A stretch of 64,000 nucleotides of DNA from Batillaria attramentaria (taxonomy: Eukaryota > Mollusca > Gastropoda > Batillariidae), in NCBI GenBank assembly GCA_018292915.2, contig JACVVK020000386.1:208501-272500 (forward strand). Reading direction: 5' to 3'. Positions 1-12,603 of the stretch are shown in pieces. Under the pieces are notes generated by a model. The model was not told the DNA's origin, made no database searches, and worked only from the letters and a program-made list of their open reading frames with translations. The position numbers and the translations under genes are program-made. Every line of letters starts with the position of its first letter. Positions within the stretch are counted from its first letter, which is position 1.

Positions 1-2142
1 ACCTCCAGTAAAAGAGAGCGCACTTCCCTCGTTACTAATTGCGTGCAAGTCTCTCGGTACCACACCAAGCTGCACCAGCGCAACTTTATTTTTTTCTTCT
101 TCTACTTTTGTAAAAAAGGAATTTCCGTCCGAAAGGATTGTGAAAAATTGGAGTTCCGTTACCCGGAGAAAAGAGTGCCACCCATGCAAATGCTATGATG
201 GGTGTTTCAATGTAATGTACAAGAGGTTCATATCCATGGAAACTATTACAAGACATATGTCCTTTATGACTGAAAAACTATAGCACATACCTCATGAATA
301 ATAACATCATGATGCAAAAATGATAGGACACATGTATGTCTGCCTTGGTTAGAAAATGATCCGACATTTCAAAAAAGAGTCGGTCTATGACTGATGTCCC
401 ATACAGATATGATGCTGTATGTATCAGACAATGTGATGTGCTCTTGTGATTTGCTGGTACATGTGGACCATTATTTCAGATGTAAACAACAAACCACATG
501 ACGTGGGGAATAAAATGAAGTCTCGGACATAACAAAATCAGTCGAATGGTTGCCACATCAATTTTATATTTTGCAGATCTGTGGCTTTCCACCAATCACA
601 AAGTACACGCTATATATGCCAACAATGTACAAGATACTGTAAAACAGGAAGACGGCAAAACAGACGAGTGCCCTTAGAAGCATAACGCAATCAGAATCCC
701 TTTCAAGGGAGGCAACATCTCTTCAACCCCTGCCTTTGAATTTCTGACAGTACACTGTGGTGATAGTTGCCCACCTTCAACTAAAAAAAAGCGATACAGG
801 CAAAGCAGTGACTATAATTATGCTTCCACTTGGAGAAGCATGAAACGGCCATGTGCAGTATGCAGCATTGTCCGTCAGCAAAGCAAAAAAGCTGTAAATC
901 CAAAACAAAAACCTTTGTACGGTGCACCAACAATTAGAAAGTACTGTTTCCTGTGCCACAGTCCATGGTACCTCCAGACATCACTCACCGACGCAGGCCA
1001 CAAAACACTGCACTAAATGTTCACCATCACACACATTCAAGATAAAGGATTTTGCTGAGGCTGAAGGCCCACAAACTCCTCCAGGGCAACAGAACGTTAA
1101 CTGACAACTCACACTAAACTTCAGAGACGATGAAATAAGACTGCACTCAAGTTCTTGCCAGACAAACGAGAAAGCAAATAATTGCTGCAAAAGAAGAATA
1201 CGCATTTTATACTTTGCAATTATCCTTTCCAAGATGACAAGGCAATGGGAATCAAATCTGAGACTGGCGCAGACTAGTTTGATTTTTAAATAGTGTTTCC
1301 TGAGATTCCAACTCAAGTATACAATGTATATATATACTAGAATTTTCCAGTCCTCTCATGAACAAATGTTACGATCATAGGATTGGTTCTTGTACTCAGT
1401 TTTAATGCCTAACTGGTTTTTGACATTCCAAAAGATTCACATCTTTTCACAGTAACAAAACTGGTTTTTGACATTTCCAAAAGATTCACATCTTTTCACA
1501 GTAACAAAACATGTGGCCACTATAAATACTGAACAGCACTATGCATCTTCTTCACTCATGACGAACATGCACAATTTTTTAACTGTAAAGAAATCCTTCA
1601 TCTACTGATCTAGTTATGACCCAATTCCATGTTTCTCGAGTCAGACATCATCATCCATGATCGACACTGATTTGGAACACCCATTTGGATTGTTGTTAAA
1701 GTTGTTAAAAAAAAAAAAAAAATACATAAATGCACTCAATTAGTAGTACAGACACTCAATGCATAAAAATGGCAACACCTCATGACAAGACGTGGCAAAT
1801 CTCTGACCACCGGAACAGCACATATTGTCTGCACTTGCAATACACTCTCCCACCTCAGTCAACAGACAACGTGATTCACTTGACGTTTAATGTAAAACTG
1901 CTACAAATGCTGTCACAACAAGTCACCATCACATGTGGCATGGATAAAAGCCATATCTCACCGAGACGACCATTCCCCCCCCCCCCCCCCCCCCCCCCGA
2001 TAACCACCATCCATTCAAGTATCGACATTTGTGTAGGGGGAAAAAAATAAAAAAGAGGAATCATGTGTCAAGGCATCTTGAAGAATAAGTGAACCATGAC
2101 ACCTCCTGTATAGAGTTTTGACGTGACTCCGAAACAAGCCAT
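1..2142 (-). other. Region downstream of PPM1G stop, probable 3'UTR plus flank
   Basis: No coding exon is seen here. It follows the PPM1G stop codon on the minus strand, so part is likely its 3'UTR. A minus-strand AATAAA lies at 85-90, but its use is unproven. It holds a 48-bp tandem duplication at 1412-1508, a poly-A run near 1708-1722 and a poly-C run at about 1976-1998. The short open frames here are antisense to one another and show no protein family. Confidence 0.5.
1412..1508. repeat. 48-bp tandem duplication
   Basis: Two adjacent copies begin with actggttttt at 1412 and 1460. They are almost identical, with one extra T in the second copy. This looks like a recent local duplication. 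Confidence 0.85.
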
Positions 2143-4613
2143 TCATTCGCCACCAGAGGGTTTCACATTCTCAGTCACACAGCTCGACCCATCTGTCTCG
2201 TCCACACGAGGACGTTTTTCCGTGTTCTCGGCAGAAGTGTCCAGATCCCCAGCACAGCGCTTGCTAGGCGGCACACAGTCCCCAGCACCGCAAGTAGTCT
2301 GTTCCGTGTTGAACACGACGATGACACAGGTCATGTTGTCACAACCGGTGCCGTCACCGTACGTATTAGGAGCCAGGCAGTGATCAAACAGCTGCAAGTG
2401 GAACCAGAAAATCACATCATGCATTATTAATGATAGTATATGCGTTATCAGTAATAGAAGCTACTTTAGGTGAAAATTTTCCCAAAACTGAAAATCCAGG
2501 CAGGGACCAAGGGTCGCCAAGGCCCCAGTGGAGTGGAGGGGTAACAGCATTTCGCTGTTTCGTTACCTCTTAAGAGCAAACAGGCATGAACGCACACACA
2601 CACCCTTACCTCTTCACAGATCAGCGACGGCTTGCTTCTTTTCTCAGGATCCTTCAAACGCTCAGCTACATAGTCAACCACCTCTTGACTAGACATGTAA
2701 TTCCTTAAAAAAAAATAAAAATAATAATAATAATTAAAATAGTCTGATGATGTACAGCACCATGCACTTCTAGCAACCATCATGATCAGTGTCTCAGTCA
2801 AAACAGCATATATCAATGTCACTGAAGTAGCTCAAAGTCAGTCTTGTGAACAGTTCAGCATCAATCATACAAGAAAGTTTTGGTAAGCTGGTTTTTTGAC
2901 ACAGAGGTTATCCCAGTATCTTTCTTTCCCACTCTCAGCATGATGTGCTTGCGTACTGCATGGGAGTTTTTACTGTGCCCTACTAAGCGACACAGCAGCC
3001 AAAGCAGCTCTTAGGTCTGGTCCACAGCAGAAGCTGAACTGAGGAGCACAATCGGTGTAACCGGCCATGTATGTGCAAGGGAGGCAACACTGTTTGCTTT
3101 TGGGTAGCCTCACTTTTATTTGTAGCAATGGTAATGGCCATGTCACACGAGAGGGCAAAAACACTTGAAAACATTGTTTTCAGATGTTTCGCTGCGAAAC
3201 GACGTGTTTTGTCGTGTGACATACTTCACAACAATGTTTTCAAAACATGTTTTGATCGTGTTTTCAGTTTTAGAGCCTGCCCTAAAATCTGAAAACATGT
3301 TTTGTGTTTCAACCAATGAAAGCCGCCATGCGGAGTGTCAAGTGACACCTTCCCGTATCCGCTCCGTCAACATGTCCGTAGCAGGACCCCCTCTCTCTCT
3401 CTCGCCTTAGACGCGCGCTTGCTTGTTTTCACGTGTGTCATGTATTGTTTCGGAAAGCATGTTTCGGGCGTTTTGCCTTTCAAAACATGTTTTTCAGTGT
3501 GACATCGCCTTAAGCTAGCTGGTTTTCGTAGCATATCGTCGTTCACACGGAAAAATTGCGGAAGTCGATTTTCCTCACTTTTCAGGAGAAGCAAAAAACT
3601 GATTTCTTTGAGTATTTATCATCATATCAAAAAGAAATTTTACTGGACGATTCATAATCGTTTCTTCTATTTGGTTAGTAAAGTTTAGTTATCATAGTGA
3701 ATTGCATTTTGAAGAAAAATAGTAATTTAAGGGACTTTGGCAATTTTTTGTGTACGAGTTCCAACCAAAATACCGACTTACGCAATTTTGCAGGTGATTT
3801 ACGCAGTTTTACCAAAAATATAAAGCGTGGTCGATTTCGGCATTTTTTCACTGGCAATTACGCAATTTTTTTCCAAACTAAAATCACAACAAAATGCTCG
3901 GCAATTTTTCACTGGCGGTTACGCAGTTTTCTCCAAACTAAAATCACAACAAAGTCTTCGGCAATATTTCACTGGCAGTTACCCAGTTTTCTCCAAACCA
4001 AAATCACAACAAAATCTTCGGCAATTTTTCACTGACATTTACGCAATTTTCTCCAAACTAAAATCACAACAAAATCTTCGGCAATTTTTCTCCTGCCAGT
4101 GACGCAATTCTGTCAAAACCCAAATCACCATAAATCCTTGTGTCTTCGACATCAAATTTTCAATAGAAAGCAAAAACAGTGTTACTGCTTTGACCGATCT
4201 AATCAATCAATTTTTCCACACAAGCAAGTTCTTTGTACTGGATATTCTCAGATCGAGAGCTGAAGGATAATTATATCTAAGAAGAATAAATAGTCCGCTG
4301 TGTTTTGTCAGAATTATAAGGTCGTAAACCTATCGCAACTCCGTATTTTGATGTAGAAGTGATCATCAGAAATCCGCATGCGCAGTCGATTTCGGAAGTT
4401 TTTAAACTGCTGGTACGTTTTGTTAGATTGTTTCTCTACAGAGCAACAACTTTATGGGATGGGGCAGATTTCGCTGCGCGCAGGCGCAAGTTTCAGTGAT
4501 AAAAATCAATGTTATGACGTTTCTCCAGACAGAGTGACGTAACGAAATCTGCGTCATAGACACCTTACGTGCACACTATGCTACTGCGCTCTTTTTGGCG
4601 GGAGTTGTGCGAC

Positions 4614-4662
<49 letters not shown>

Positions 4663-7600
4663 GATGTAATGATGGTTATCGCCTAAACCACCCCGTGAAA
4701 TGGCTTTTTACTTTGAGATGAAATGAGTAGTCAGAATTAAGCTCCTGACACTTTTTCTCCTGCCGCATTTTTAGAAGAGTTACGGCTATTTAGTCTAAAG
4801 AAACTGGTCATGAAACGTTTTCGTACGAACAACAACAACAACAAAACGTTCAAATGGCTTCATTAGCTAGAATTTGGACGTTCATCCAGTTATACTGAAC
4901 GGGTTTGCAGCACAGCTCTGTATCTATGGCAGATTTTGCGTAAAAAGAAATTCTGAGGTGGGGGTGGATGCGTACAAGGCTGAATATCTGTGACTCGAAA
5001 AGACTCCATCAAATTACTCATCATCCGGGCATTGAGTAGTACCGTTTGGATCTAAAAGACATCTGATTCATCGCATCAGTACACTCAAATAAAAGACTCT
5101 TGATCCGCTACGCTCTAAATTATAACGTCCTAGTCTCTCTCCATGCTTTAGTCCCTTGTTGCCTACGCCTTTATATTATCCTCGTGAAACACTGTACGCG
5201 GTGAAAAATTCACGACTTTCAGAGATCTCCCGAATAAGCTTATCAGTTGTTCAGGCTACAGCAAAGACAGTAAAACATCAGATCTATCGTCTTTGGCTGC
5301 AATTACATGCTTCAGAATTATTGATTCATTGATTATATGTGCACCGTCCATGCATACAAGTGTTAAATTGTTGTGAGGTCGTCTGGATTAACACGAACTT
5401 CAAATCATTAATTTTGTGCTTAGTCTGTCATTAGCTGCCAAAAGAATGGAAAGTAACTCCTCAGTCTGTCGCTGACTTACAAAAGACGTGCTCAAGAATG
5501 GTTACGCTCAAAAACAAAGTCAGCACGCGCAGGTCGAGTCCATGCAGATCTGGGACATGCGCATACAAGTAGGTCAGCTGAAGCCTACATCCAGTCATAA
5601 GATCGCGCAACCTAGCTCACCTCGTATCAATAGACAAATCCTGTCGCGGGAAAAACCGGCAAGCAGAAATACGGTTTTGAGATTATTTTGCAAACATTAC
5701 TGGGTACCGTTCACAGCGTGTAGACAGAGTAAGTTACACGCTTCTCAGTCCAGTATGGGGAATAATACAATGACACGGTAACTTCCAGATCTAGCCTGCC
5801 CGAAAACCTGAAAAGCAGGACTGACACAAAGATTGATTCTCTTGATTTTTTTTTTTCTTCCATATGGGGAAAAAAATTCAAGCGTAAAGTCGCTACCATT
5901 TTGATTTTGTGTTTCTGTGAAATTAATGGACGAAAAAGATATTAGCATTCCCCCAGAAGATGTGCGTAGTTAGTTACGCCATCACAAACAATTCAGCTGG
6001 AAAATCCGGTCGGTACCTAGCTTCGACTCATTCAAAATAATCATTTGAATGTCATGCAGCCGGCAGTACGTTAACACACACACACACACACACACATTTA
6101 CTTACGCAATTTTTCACAAGTACTGAAAACGATAAAGACTTCCGCAATTTTTCAACGACATACGCAACTTTCCCGTGCAAATTTATCTATGAAGACTTCG
6201 GCATTTTTCCCGCGATCGACTTACGCAACTTTTCCATTGTAATTCTTTCATGTAGACTTACGCACTTTTCCTGGAGAAGACATCCGCAGTTTTACCGTGT
6301 AAAATTGTTGTGTATAATTTCCGCAAATTTGCAAATTTTCAAACGCTGTTTTGACCCATTTCCGAGCTTCAAACGTAGAAAAGGACCTCACCAATCGATC
6401 CGCGACCCCAAAATTAGGCCAGTAGGATATAAATCTCAAAATCGTCCAAAATCGACTTCCGCAATTTTTCAGTGTGAACGACGATATGCAGTTCTAGTAG
6501 TAACACCACTGGGTAACACCTGTATTTTTAAGGAATAAACGGCCTATCACAATCAACAATAAGGATTCAAAGTGTGAATCTCTCACCAAATGCCATCACA
6601 AGCCACCACAAAGAACTGGTCTTCAGGTTCCAACGTTATTTCCTTGATGTCCGGTAGAGATGTAATCATCTGCTCCTCTGCCGGCAGTTCCTCTTTGCGC
6701 TTGTAGTAATGGTCACCTAGCCACAGACGAATATAAATTATAATTGGCCGTGCTGTCTTCACATTAGGATTACAACTTTAGCACAAATACTGAGTTGTGA
6801 AACAGGGAAATGGATTTCTAGTGACTCCCAAAATTGAAATCCAAGTAAAGGATTTTCTCATGTTCCACCTGAAGTAAAGGATTTTCTCATGTTCCACCTG
6901 AAGTAAAAGCCATCCAAAGATTCAAGACCCCCCCCCCCCCCCCCCAAAGTAACTCCAAGACATCACAGCTGCAGCTCACCTATCGCTCGTGACAAGTTCA
7001 GTCCTCCGTTCACACGACCATCAGCTGTGACCTTGCCACCAGCCTTCTCAATGCGCGTTCGCTCAGCCTCGTCCTCTGGTTTGTGGTCAAACGAAAGCTC
7101 AACAGCCTTTCCGCCCCGACACAGGACACAGCGGGAATCCCCTGCGTTGGCCACAATCAGCTGGTCTCCACGCAGTAACGCCACGCATGCTGTACAACCA
7201 CTGTCAGACCCAGGCTGCAAAGGATACAAAAAGTATTATATTTATTTCAAACTGCCATTGTTCCGAGACGGTCGGTGGTCTAGTGGTTAAAAGACTTGTC
7301 ACCAATGCAAGAGGTCAGGGGTTGGAGCCCCACTCAGGGCAAAGAATTTTTCCTTCTTGTATGTGGAATCGTTCATTCGGGCCGAACGTCGGGGGTTCTC
7401 TCCGGGTACTCCCCCCTCCCTGCTTTAGAAATGTCCAGTGAGTAATCACCAAGCTGACCGTTTCACTGTTGGGCTCAAAATGGCTGCCATAAAATTCTGA
7501 AATTCCATGACTTTCCATGACTCTTAGTCTTGAGATAATTTCATGACTTTCCAGGCCTGGAAAAACTATTTCCAAATTCCATGACTTTTCCAGGATTCCA

Positions 7601-10600
7601 TGACCTGTACAGACCCTGACAGGCAATGACAACCCAATGACAGACAAGTTGAGCTACCGCGGATATGGTACAGCTGCAAACAACCTTGTTCACACAAATT
7701 ACCTCTTCATTTGACATGTCCATCAGGACATCGCTTTCATCCATCCCATCTCTCTCCGCATCTTCTTCTTCTTCCTCCTCATCGTCATCTTCCTCCTCAC
7801 TGAAACAGAACTCTGCGTCAGCGCCCTCATTACAAATCTACAGGTCAGAACCTGCATTATGAAAGACATACGTATGCACACGTGTATGTTACATACATGT
7901 CTCTGTCAAGTTAACATATTTACAGCATTATCAGATCAAAATCTTACTTGAAAAATAATCCATTTTCAAGATGATAGAGATTAACACAATGATCTTTTCC
8001 CACTAAATGACGCAATGGGTTTACTGTGTTTTGCCATTACATGGCAACTTTGTCGAGCAAATCAAGGGTTCCCTGCCATCTATACAGACAGAGAGAACAG
8101 AGATAGGACGTTCTGGCAGGGAACCATCAAAAACTCCACACCTGACTTGTCTGTTGGGAGTACTGTTGCACTATGATTGGCTGCACTGACTTGTCAATCA
8201 GAATCTGGCTACATGTCAGTTACTTTCCTACAACCTGTTTGGTCACTTGGCTATGGAAGTGGCAACACCACCGTGTCTGTCAAGTTTTAAAATTGAAGCT
8301 TATAACTAGGAGTAACTATCAAAGTTGGGTTGAATTTTTTGTTGTCGATTTCATTGTAGGGTGGTTTTTTTTTTGTGTGTGTGTGTTTTGTTTTGTTGTT
8401 GGTTTTTTTTTGTTTTCTTTGTTCGTTTTTGGGGGTTTTTTTTGGTTTGTTTTTTTGTTTTTGTTTTGGGGGGGGGGGTTTGTTTGTTTTTTTGTTTTTT
8501 GTTTGTTTTTTTTTTTTTTTTTTGGGGGGGGGGGTATGTTTTTGACTGAACACTGAACAGATTCCCCAAGCTCTACTCTCAAAATTGACACTTGGTCAAG
8601 GAACACAGAATTTACCCTGTAAGGGGTAAGTGACTAATTCAGGGATTTGGCGTTAGTTTATTTTCCAGACCAAACAAGCATGCACCAACCTGTCTTCCTG
8701 CCACTCGTACTCTTCATCCGGATCGTCGTCGTCATCACTGTCATCGTCTTCCATGTCTTCCTCAGTATTTACACCACTTCCACCACCAGACTTGCTGCCA
8801 CTTCCACCTGCACCACCACCACTACTGCTGCAACCTGACCCAGATGGACCAGGCTCATCGTCAGCTGACTAGAAACGGAAAACAGTGTTATGTCAAAATA
8901 CTTAAGGTTCCTGTTCTAACATCAGGATGTTAAGAATGAGGGAGAGTGTAATTTGTATGCGAGTACATGTATACGTGTGTATACATGTGCATGCGGGCGT
9001 GTACTGTATGCATCTGAATGTACAATTTTTTTGTCAATAGTTCTACTGCTTGTTTCACTTTCAGTTTCACACAGTTGTAGTTTCTGTAAAGTTCTCTACA
9101 CAGCACAAGGAAAACATGCAGGGAAGTACTCAAGCAACAAAAGTGAACAACAAGAGTTGCTTAGGCTCACTTTTAAATTATTTATTCATAAAATTTTATG
9201 ATTTGGTTTTTTAAACAGACGATCACTAACAGTAAAACAGGTTAAAATTACTCACACTTGCCACCGAGCTGCCTGCAGGCTGTTCAGCTGATCTGTCCGC
9301 TGCACCAGAACTACTACCAGACGACTGTCCTAGTGAACTACTGGACGAAACACCGGAGGAGCTTCCGCCCCCACAAGCTGCGGACGAAGAACTGTCTGCA
9401 CTGACACGACTACACGAGGCGCCCGAAACGTCTTTGCTAGACTCACTACCACCGGACACAGAATCCGCACTGGAGCTGCCACCTACACCACTGTCTTTGT
9501 TGTCCGTTGCTAGTGTGCTTTTGGAATCCTGACTGTGGGCAGAGTCTGCAGGCTGAACGTCTGTAACTGAAACACCGCCTGCACTGTCCCTATCATCACC
9601 AGTCTCAGAGTTCTGACTGCCCTGAAGCTCTTTTTCTTTGTTTAGGTTGTTTTCATTGTCAGCGAGGCCGTTGGTCAGCCTTTCTCTAAAGCTAGACGAG
9701 CCACGAGACTCCGAGCTGCCAGGTGCACCGGGATCCGACCCTCCAGTTACTCCTTCACCACCGGAGTTGGAGTGGCTCGCGTCAGACGACTCTGCCTTGG
9801 CGCGAACCATGGGGCTTTGAAAAGCATCACGCTTACGAAGACCTTTGGCGGAAGCACTCCCTGTGAGAGTCTGGTACTTGGCCAGGAGTTCGTCCAACGG
9901 TAAATCAGCCTCCGCTCTCAGGACGTCCGCCTCACCACGCCCAACTGGATCTTCCTCTGCAAGATGACATCATCAATTGTGATTATATTTTATAAAGCAC
10001 AAACGATAGAATCTACCTAAAATTAAAAAATGAACTAAGTAAATTTTACAAAAAAGCAACACATCCTTGCCCCGCAACTAAAGGAAGAGTAAACACAAAT
10101 AATAATACTATGTCTAGAGGTTTGTTTTGTTTTTTGTTGTTGTTGTTTTTTACTACTTTATTATCCCTTTCGGGAAATCGTTCACATTTCTCTGTAATAA
10201 ATGTAGTATTTAAACCACCCAGTGTTACTGTTACTAGTGTTAGGCAGACACCCACCCAAAACGCTCACCTTTTACTGGTTATGGGTGGCCACAAAACAGT
10301 TTCCGACAGCGAACAGCACAGAAAAGTCACTAATCATTAAACAGACCAAAGGTCTTCAAGATCTAACAACACAAAATTTCAAGTTGATGTGCTGAACCAC
10401 CACAGGCATTGCCATACCTTCCTCCTCTTCCTCATTTTCATCATCCCCAGCCAGTGTTTTCAGTTCCTTGATCACACTTTCTTCAACCAGTTTTGCATCA
10501 AACTTGAGGAACGCTTCGACCAGAGCCTGACCGAGCTCTCCATTCTTGTACTGCTCTGTGTGTCTGATGCAGTCCGGCAGATGTAAAGCACAGTACTGAG

Positions 10601-12215
10601 CCACTTCTGACCCTACAACACAGTGTATCAGTGTTAAAAAGTAAAATAGTACTGTAACACGGTCCATACAGGTTCACAGTCTCAAAAATTCATGACTTTT
10701 CCAGGCCAATTCTCCTGTCTTCCATGACAACTTCCTTACCCTCTTTCACACTGACACACACGAGGGTAGAAATTATGAGCTTATCCAAGTTACCGCAGTC
10801 AGCAAGACCAATGTTCAGAGTTAGTTAATAGCCTTATGGGAAGGCAGTTTGTTGGAATTTTTGGCAATCAGTCCAGCGAGTAATCACCAAGCTGACCGTT
10901 TCACTGTTGGGCTCAAATTGGCTTCCATAAAATTCTGAAATTCCATGACTTTTCATGACTCTTTAGATAATTCCATGACTTTCCAGGCCTGGAAAAGCTA
11001 TTTCCAAATTCCATGACTTTTCCAGGATTCCATGACCTGTATGGACCCTGTGTAAACAACTTTCTGTCAGTTCTATTTTTAGCAATGGCACCCAGGCTAA
11101 TTTACTAGTCATAAAAACTATTTTTTGACTTACAGGGAAAACAGTAAGCAATGGTGTATTTTCCCCCCTTTTTCACAACAGATCATGAACTCTATAAGTT
11201 TAATTGTTCTCAGCTGGATATGGTGTAAATTTTATACAAAGAATATGTGCATGAGAGATCCAAATAGCCCTTAACACACAAAAGTGACTGACCTTGCAAA
11301 ACAAAGCACACAATTTATCATGTTGTTTCATTTATAATTTAAGCAGTACAAATCTGAAATTTTCTTTCCATCATGGATTTCATTTTAATATTAGATTTTT
11401 CCACACATTTTGAACGGCTCACATAAACAAATTGACGAAACATTTTCTAAGTGTGCAACATCAATCTTGAATAAATTCTTCAAATCCAATGTGTGAAAAA
11501 ATGATACTTGCCTCCATGCCCATCATATACCGCAAATAATGATGTGTTCTTGTCACTATCAAATTCTGGCAGACAGTTATGAGCATCCTGAAGAAATACA
11601 GTGACATCAAGTCAGTATGACATGAAAAAATAAGCGAATTACCATGGTTACAATAAAAACATGGTATGTTCAATCGCTGTCACTACTGCCAACACTAGAT
11701 CTGTGCAGTAAATTACAGTAGTTCTATTTTCTACCTTTGCTGAATTTTAAGTGATGTATTACCCAAGTCTTCTCATTGTGCCTTCCCTCCACCTGTGAAT
11801 TCACGTTTTAGTTTAGTTTGCTCACTTCGACACGGAGCAAAAGTAAAATGCTCGGAAACAGAACTGGAAGTTTTTCCCCATTAGTCACTGGTTTTTCACT
11901 TTATAATACACATTACTTCGGCCCAACTATCTGTATGCCCTGGGTATGAGTATTGACAGCACGTTGCATTACGTTCCCATAACTGCAAACATTTCTAGGC
12001 AGTGTTACATGTCAAAGAAGGTACAGAATGTCGTGGTTTCGCAAACAAAATACAACGAAACTGCCGGAAAAATAAATGTAAGCGAGAGAAAATGGCCGCT
12101 CTACCTCTTGACTTATCCGCCATCCTTGCATACATGAAGCGCCATAGGTGAACGCTGGGCAGGTCTTGTCGCTTGAAATCTTGTCCGTTACAGGAGACGA
12201 AAGATAAGCACCCAT
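2143..12215 (-). CDS. PPM1G: Protein phosphatase 1G (PP2C family), 10 coding exons, 688 aa
   Basis: Metal-dependent Ser/Thr phosphatase; in other animals a nuclear enzyme linked to splicing factors, histone exchange and stress responses. Exons 5' to 3': 12215-12105, 11587-11512, 10612-10418, 9956-9256, 8868-8690, 7799-7703, 7214-6980, 6716-6587, 2703-2610, 2391-2143. The start MGAYLS matches the family N-terminus and has Gly2/Ser6 of a myristoylation site. PP2C motifs are present: YDGHGG (about residue 60), GSDSGCTA (455-462), [25 protein letters not shown] (about 522-533), ACDGIW, and [10 protein letters not shown] near the C-terminus. As in human PPM1G the catalytic domain is split by a long low-complexity insert: a Ser/Gly/Asp-rich stretch (about 150-400) and an acidic run (about 420-440). 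The protein is longer than human (546 aa), mostly through exon 4. Intron 2 has a GC donor. PPM1G is divergent from NRBP1. Confidence 0.95.
3136..3509. mobile_element. PIF/Harbinger-like MITE in PPM1G intron 8
   Basis: The left end reads GGCCATGTCACAC and the right end is the complement of GGCGATGTCACAC. Both are followed internally by related AAAACAT-rich repeats. The flanks carry TAA at 3132-3134 and 3511-3513, a 3-bp TWA-type duplication typical of PIF/Harbinger. No coding capacity is seen. The superfamily call rests on the duplication and terminal repeats only. Confidence 0.65.
3840..4110. repeat. 60-bp tandem repeat inside the 2.96-kb element
   Basis: Copies of exactly 60 bp begin with gcaattttt or a close variant at 3901, 3961, 4021 and 4081, with a degenerate copy before them. 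The common core is CTCCAAACTAAAATCACAAC. Because 60 is divisible by three, the array reads open in two frames. I treat those frames as artefacts. Confidence 0.9.
4616..4660. repeat. (TG)n microsatellite
   Basis: An uninterrupted TG dinucleotide run inside the 2.96-kb element. Confidence 0.95.
6843..6906. repeat. 29-bp tandem duplication
   Basis: Units starting AAGTAAAGGATTTTC begin at 6843 and 6872, with a partial third at 6901. They lie in PPM1G intron 7 and are followed by a poly-C run. Confidence 0.85.
7262..7433 (+). mobile_element. tRNA-derived SINE, family B (plus copy)
   Basis: The head resembles a tRNA: box A-like GGTGGTCTAGTGGTTAA, then a box B-like GGGGTTGGAGCCCC. A body follows with CGGGCCGAACGTCGGGGG and a CTCCGGGTACTCC motif. 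The same body occurs inverted at 15170-15362. It lies in PPM1G intron 6 and abuts a fragment of the 46.8-kb MITE family. Confidence 0.7.
7434..7620. mobile_element. Partial copy of GGTCCATACA-type MITE
   Basis: It matches one end of the elements at 10661-11046 and 46808-47208, including the GAGTAATCACCAAGCTGACC segment and the CATGACCTGTACAGACC end. The other half is missing. Confidence 0.7.
8345..8536. repeat. T/G-rich low-complexity tract
   Basis: About 190 bp almost entirely T and G on the plus strand, with several runs of eight or more G and T. It lies in PPM1G intron 5. Translated frames here are low-complexity artefacts. The G-runs could form G-quadruplexes. Confidence 0.85.
10661..11046. 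mobile_element. GGTCCATACA-type MITE in PPM1G intron 2
   Basis: The ends are inverted: GGTCCATACAGGTTCACAG at the left and CATGACCTGTATGGACC at the right. The body carries repeated TTCCATGACTTTTCCAGG motifs. Its left end lies 48 bp upstream (minus sense) of the exon 3 acceptor. The family is repeated at 46808-47208 and partly at 7434-7620. There is no coding capacity. Confidence 0.75.
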
Positions 12216-12603
12216 ACTGATTATATGCGATATATGAACATTAACAAGAAGTATTCATAATCAGAAGGATAGTAAACATTACAGCACGTGTGTTTCCCTT
12301 TCGCGGGTACACGATTGGATCACGTGACAGTAGTAGAGCAGGAAAGCATTTTCAAAGAAAATTTTTGTTGTGTTTGATAATTTAATTTTAGGTTAAATTG
12401 GCAATAAATTATCCATGTTTCTTTGTACCGGAAAGGATTGATATTCTGTTCAATTTTATATTTTTTCTTGATTTTTGTCCAATCGCCGACACTAGTATCA
12501 TTCATATTGTTTGGTTCTTTCTCGTCAAGTTGGCCGTCTGAATCCTACGCTTGGCACAGCCGTTTTGTTTAAATTCAATCAGTGAACGACCTTTTCATCA
12601 AAG
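12216..12603. promoter_or_regulatory. Bidirectional promoter between PPM1G and NRBP1
   Basis: The 388 bp between divergent start codons must hold both 5'UTRs and promoters unless non-coding first exons exist elsewhere. Visible motifs are E-boxes CACGTG at 12285-12290 and 12321-12326 (the second inside TCACGTGAC, a USF/TFE-type site), an inverted CCAAT box (ATTGG) at 12314-12318 and a CCAAT at 12479-12483. No TATA box is placed convincingly. The motifs are read from sequence; their use is inferred. Confidence 0.7.

Larger units (their letters stand above)
3531..6489. mobile_element. 2.96-kb non-autonomous element with 42-bp terminal inverted repeats
   Basis: The first 42 bases (3531-3572) and last 42 bases (6448-6489) are inverted copies with one mismatch, starting GCATATCGTCGTTCACAC. 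Inside each end are many copies of a CGCAATTTTTC-like motif in both orientations: 3720-4110 on the left, 6100-6320 on the right. No open frame resembles a transposase, so it would be non-autonomous or degraded. No clear target-site duplication is found. The element and the adjacent MITE fill most of PPM1G intron 8. Confidence 0.75.

Noticed and set aside
3697..4102. 112-aa and 91-aa repeat proteins
   Set aside because: They arise from a 60-bp tandem array whose period is a multiple of three, in two frames at once, within a PPM1G intron.
7262..7335. tRNA gene (Glu- or Trp-like)
   Set aside because: The acceptor stem does not pair and the sequence continues into a repeated SINE body found again at 15170-15362.
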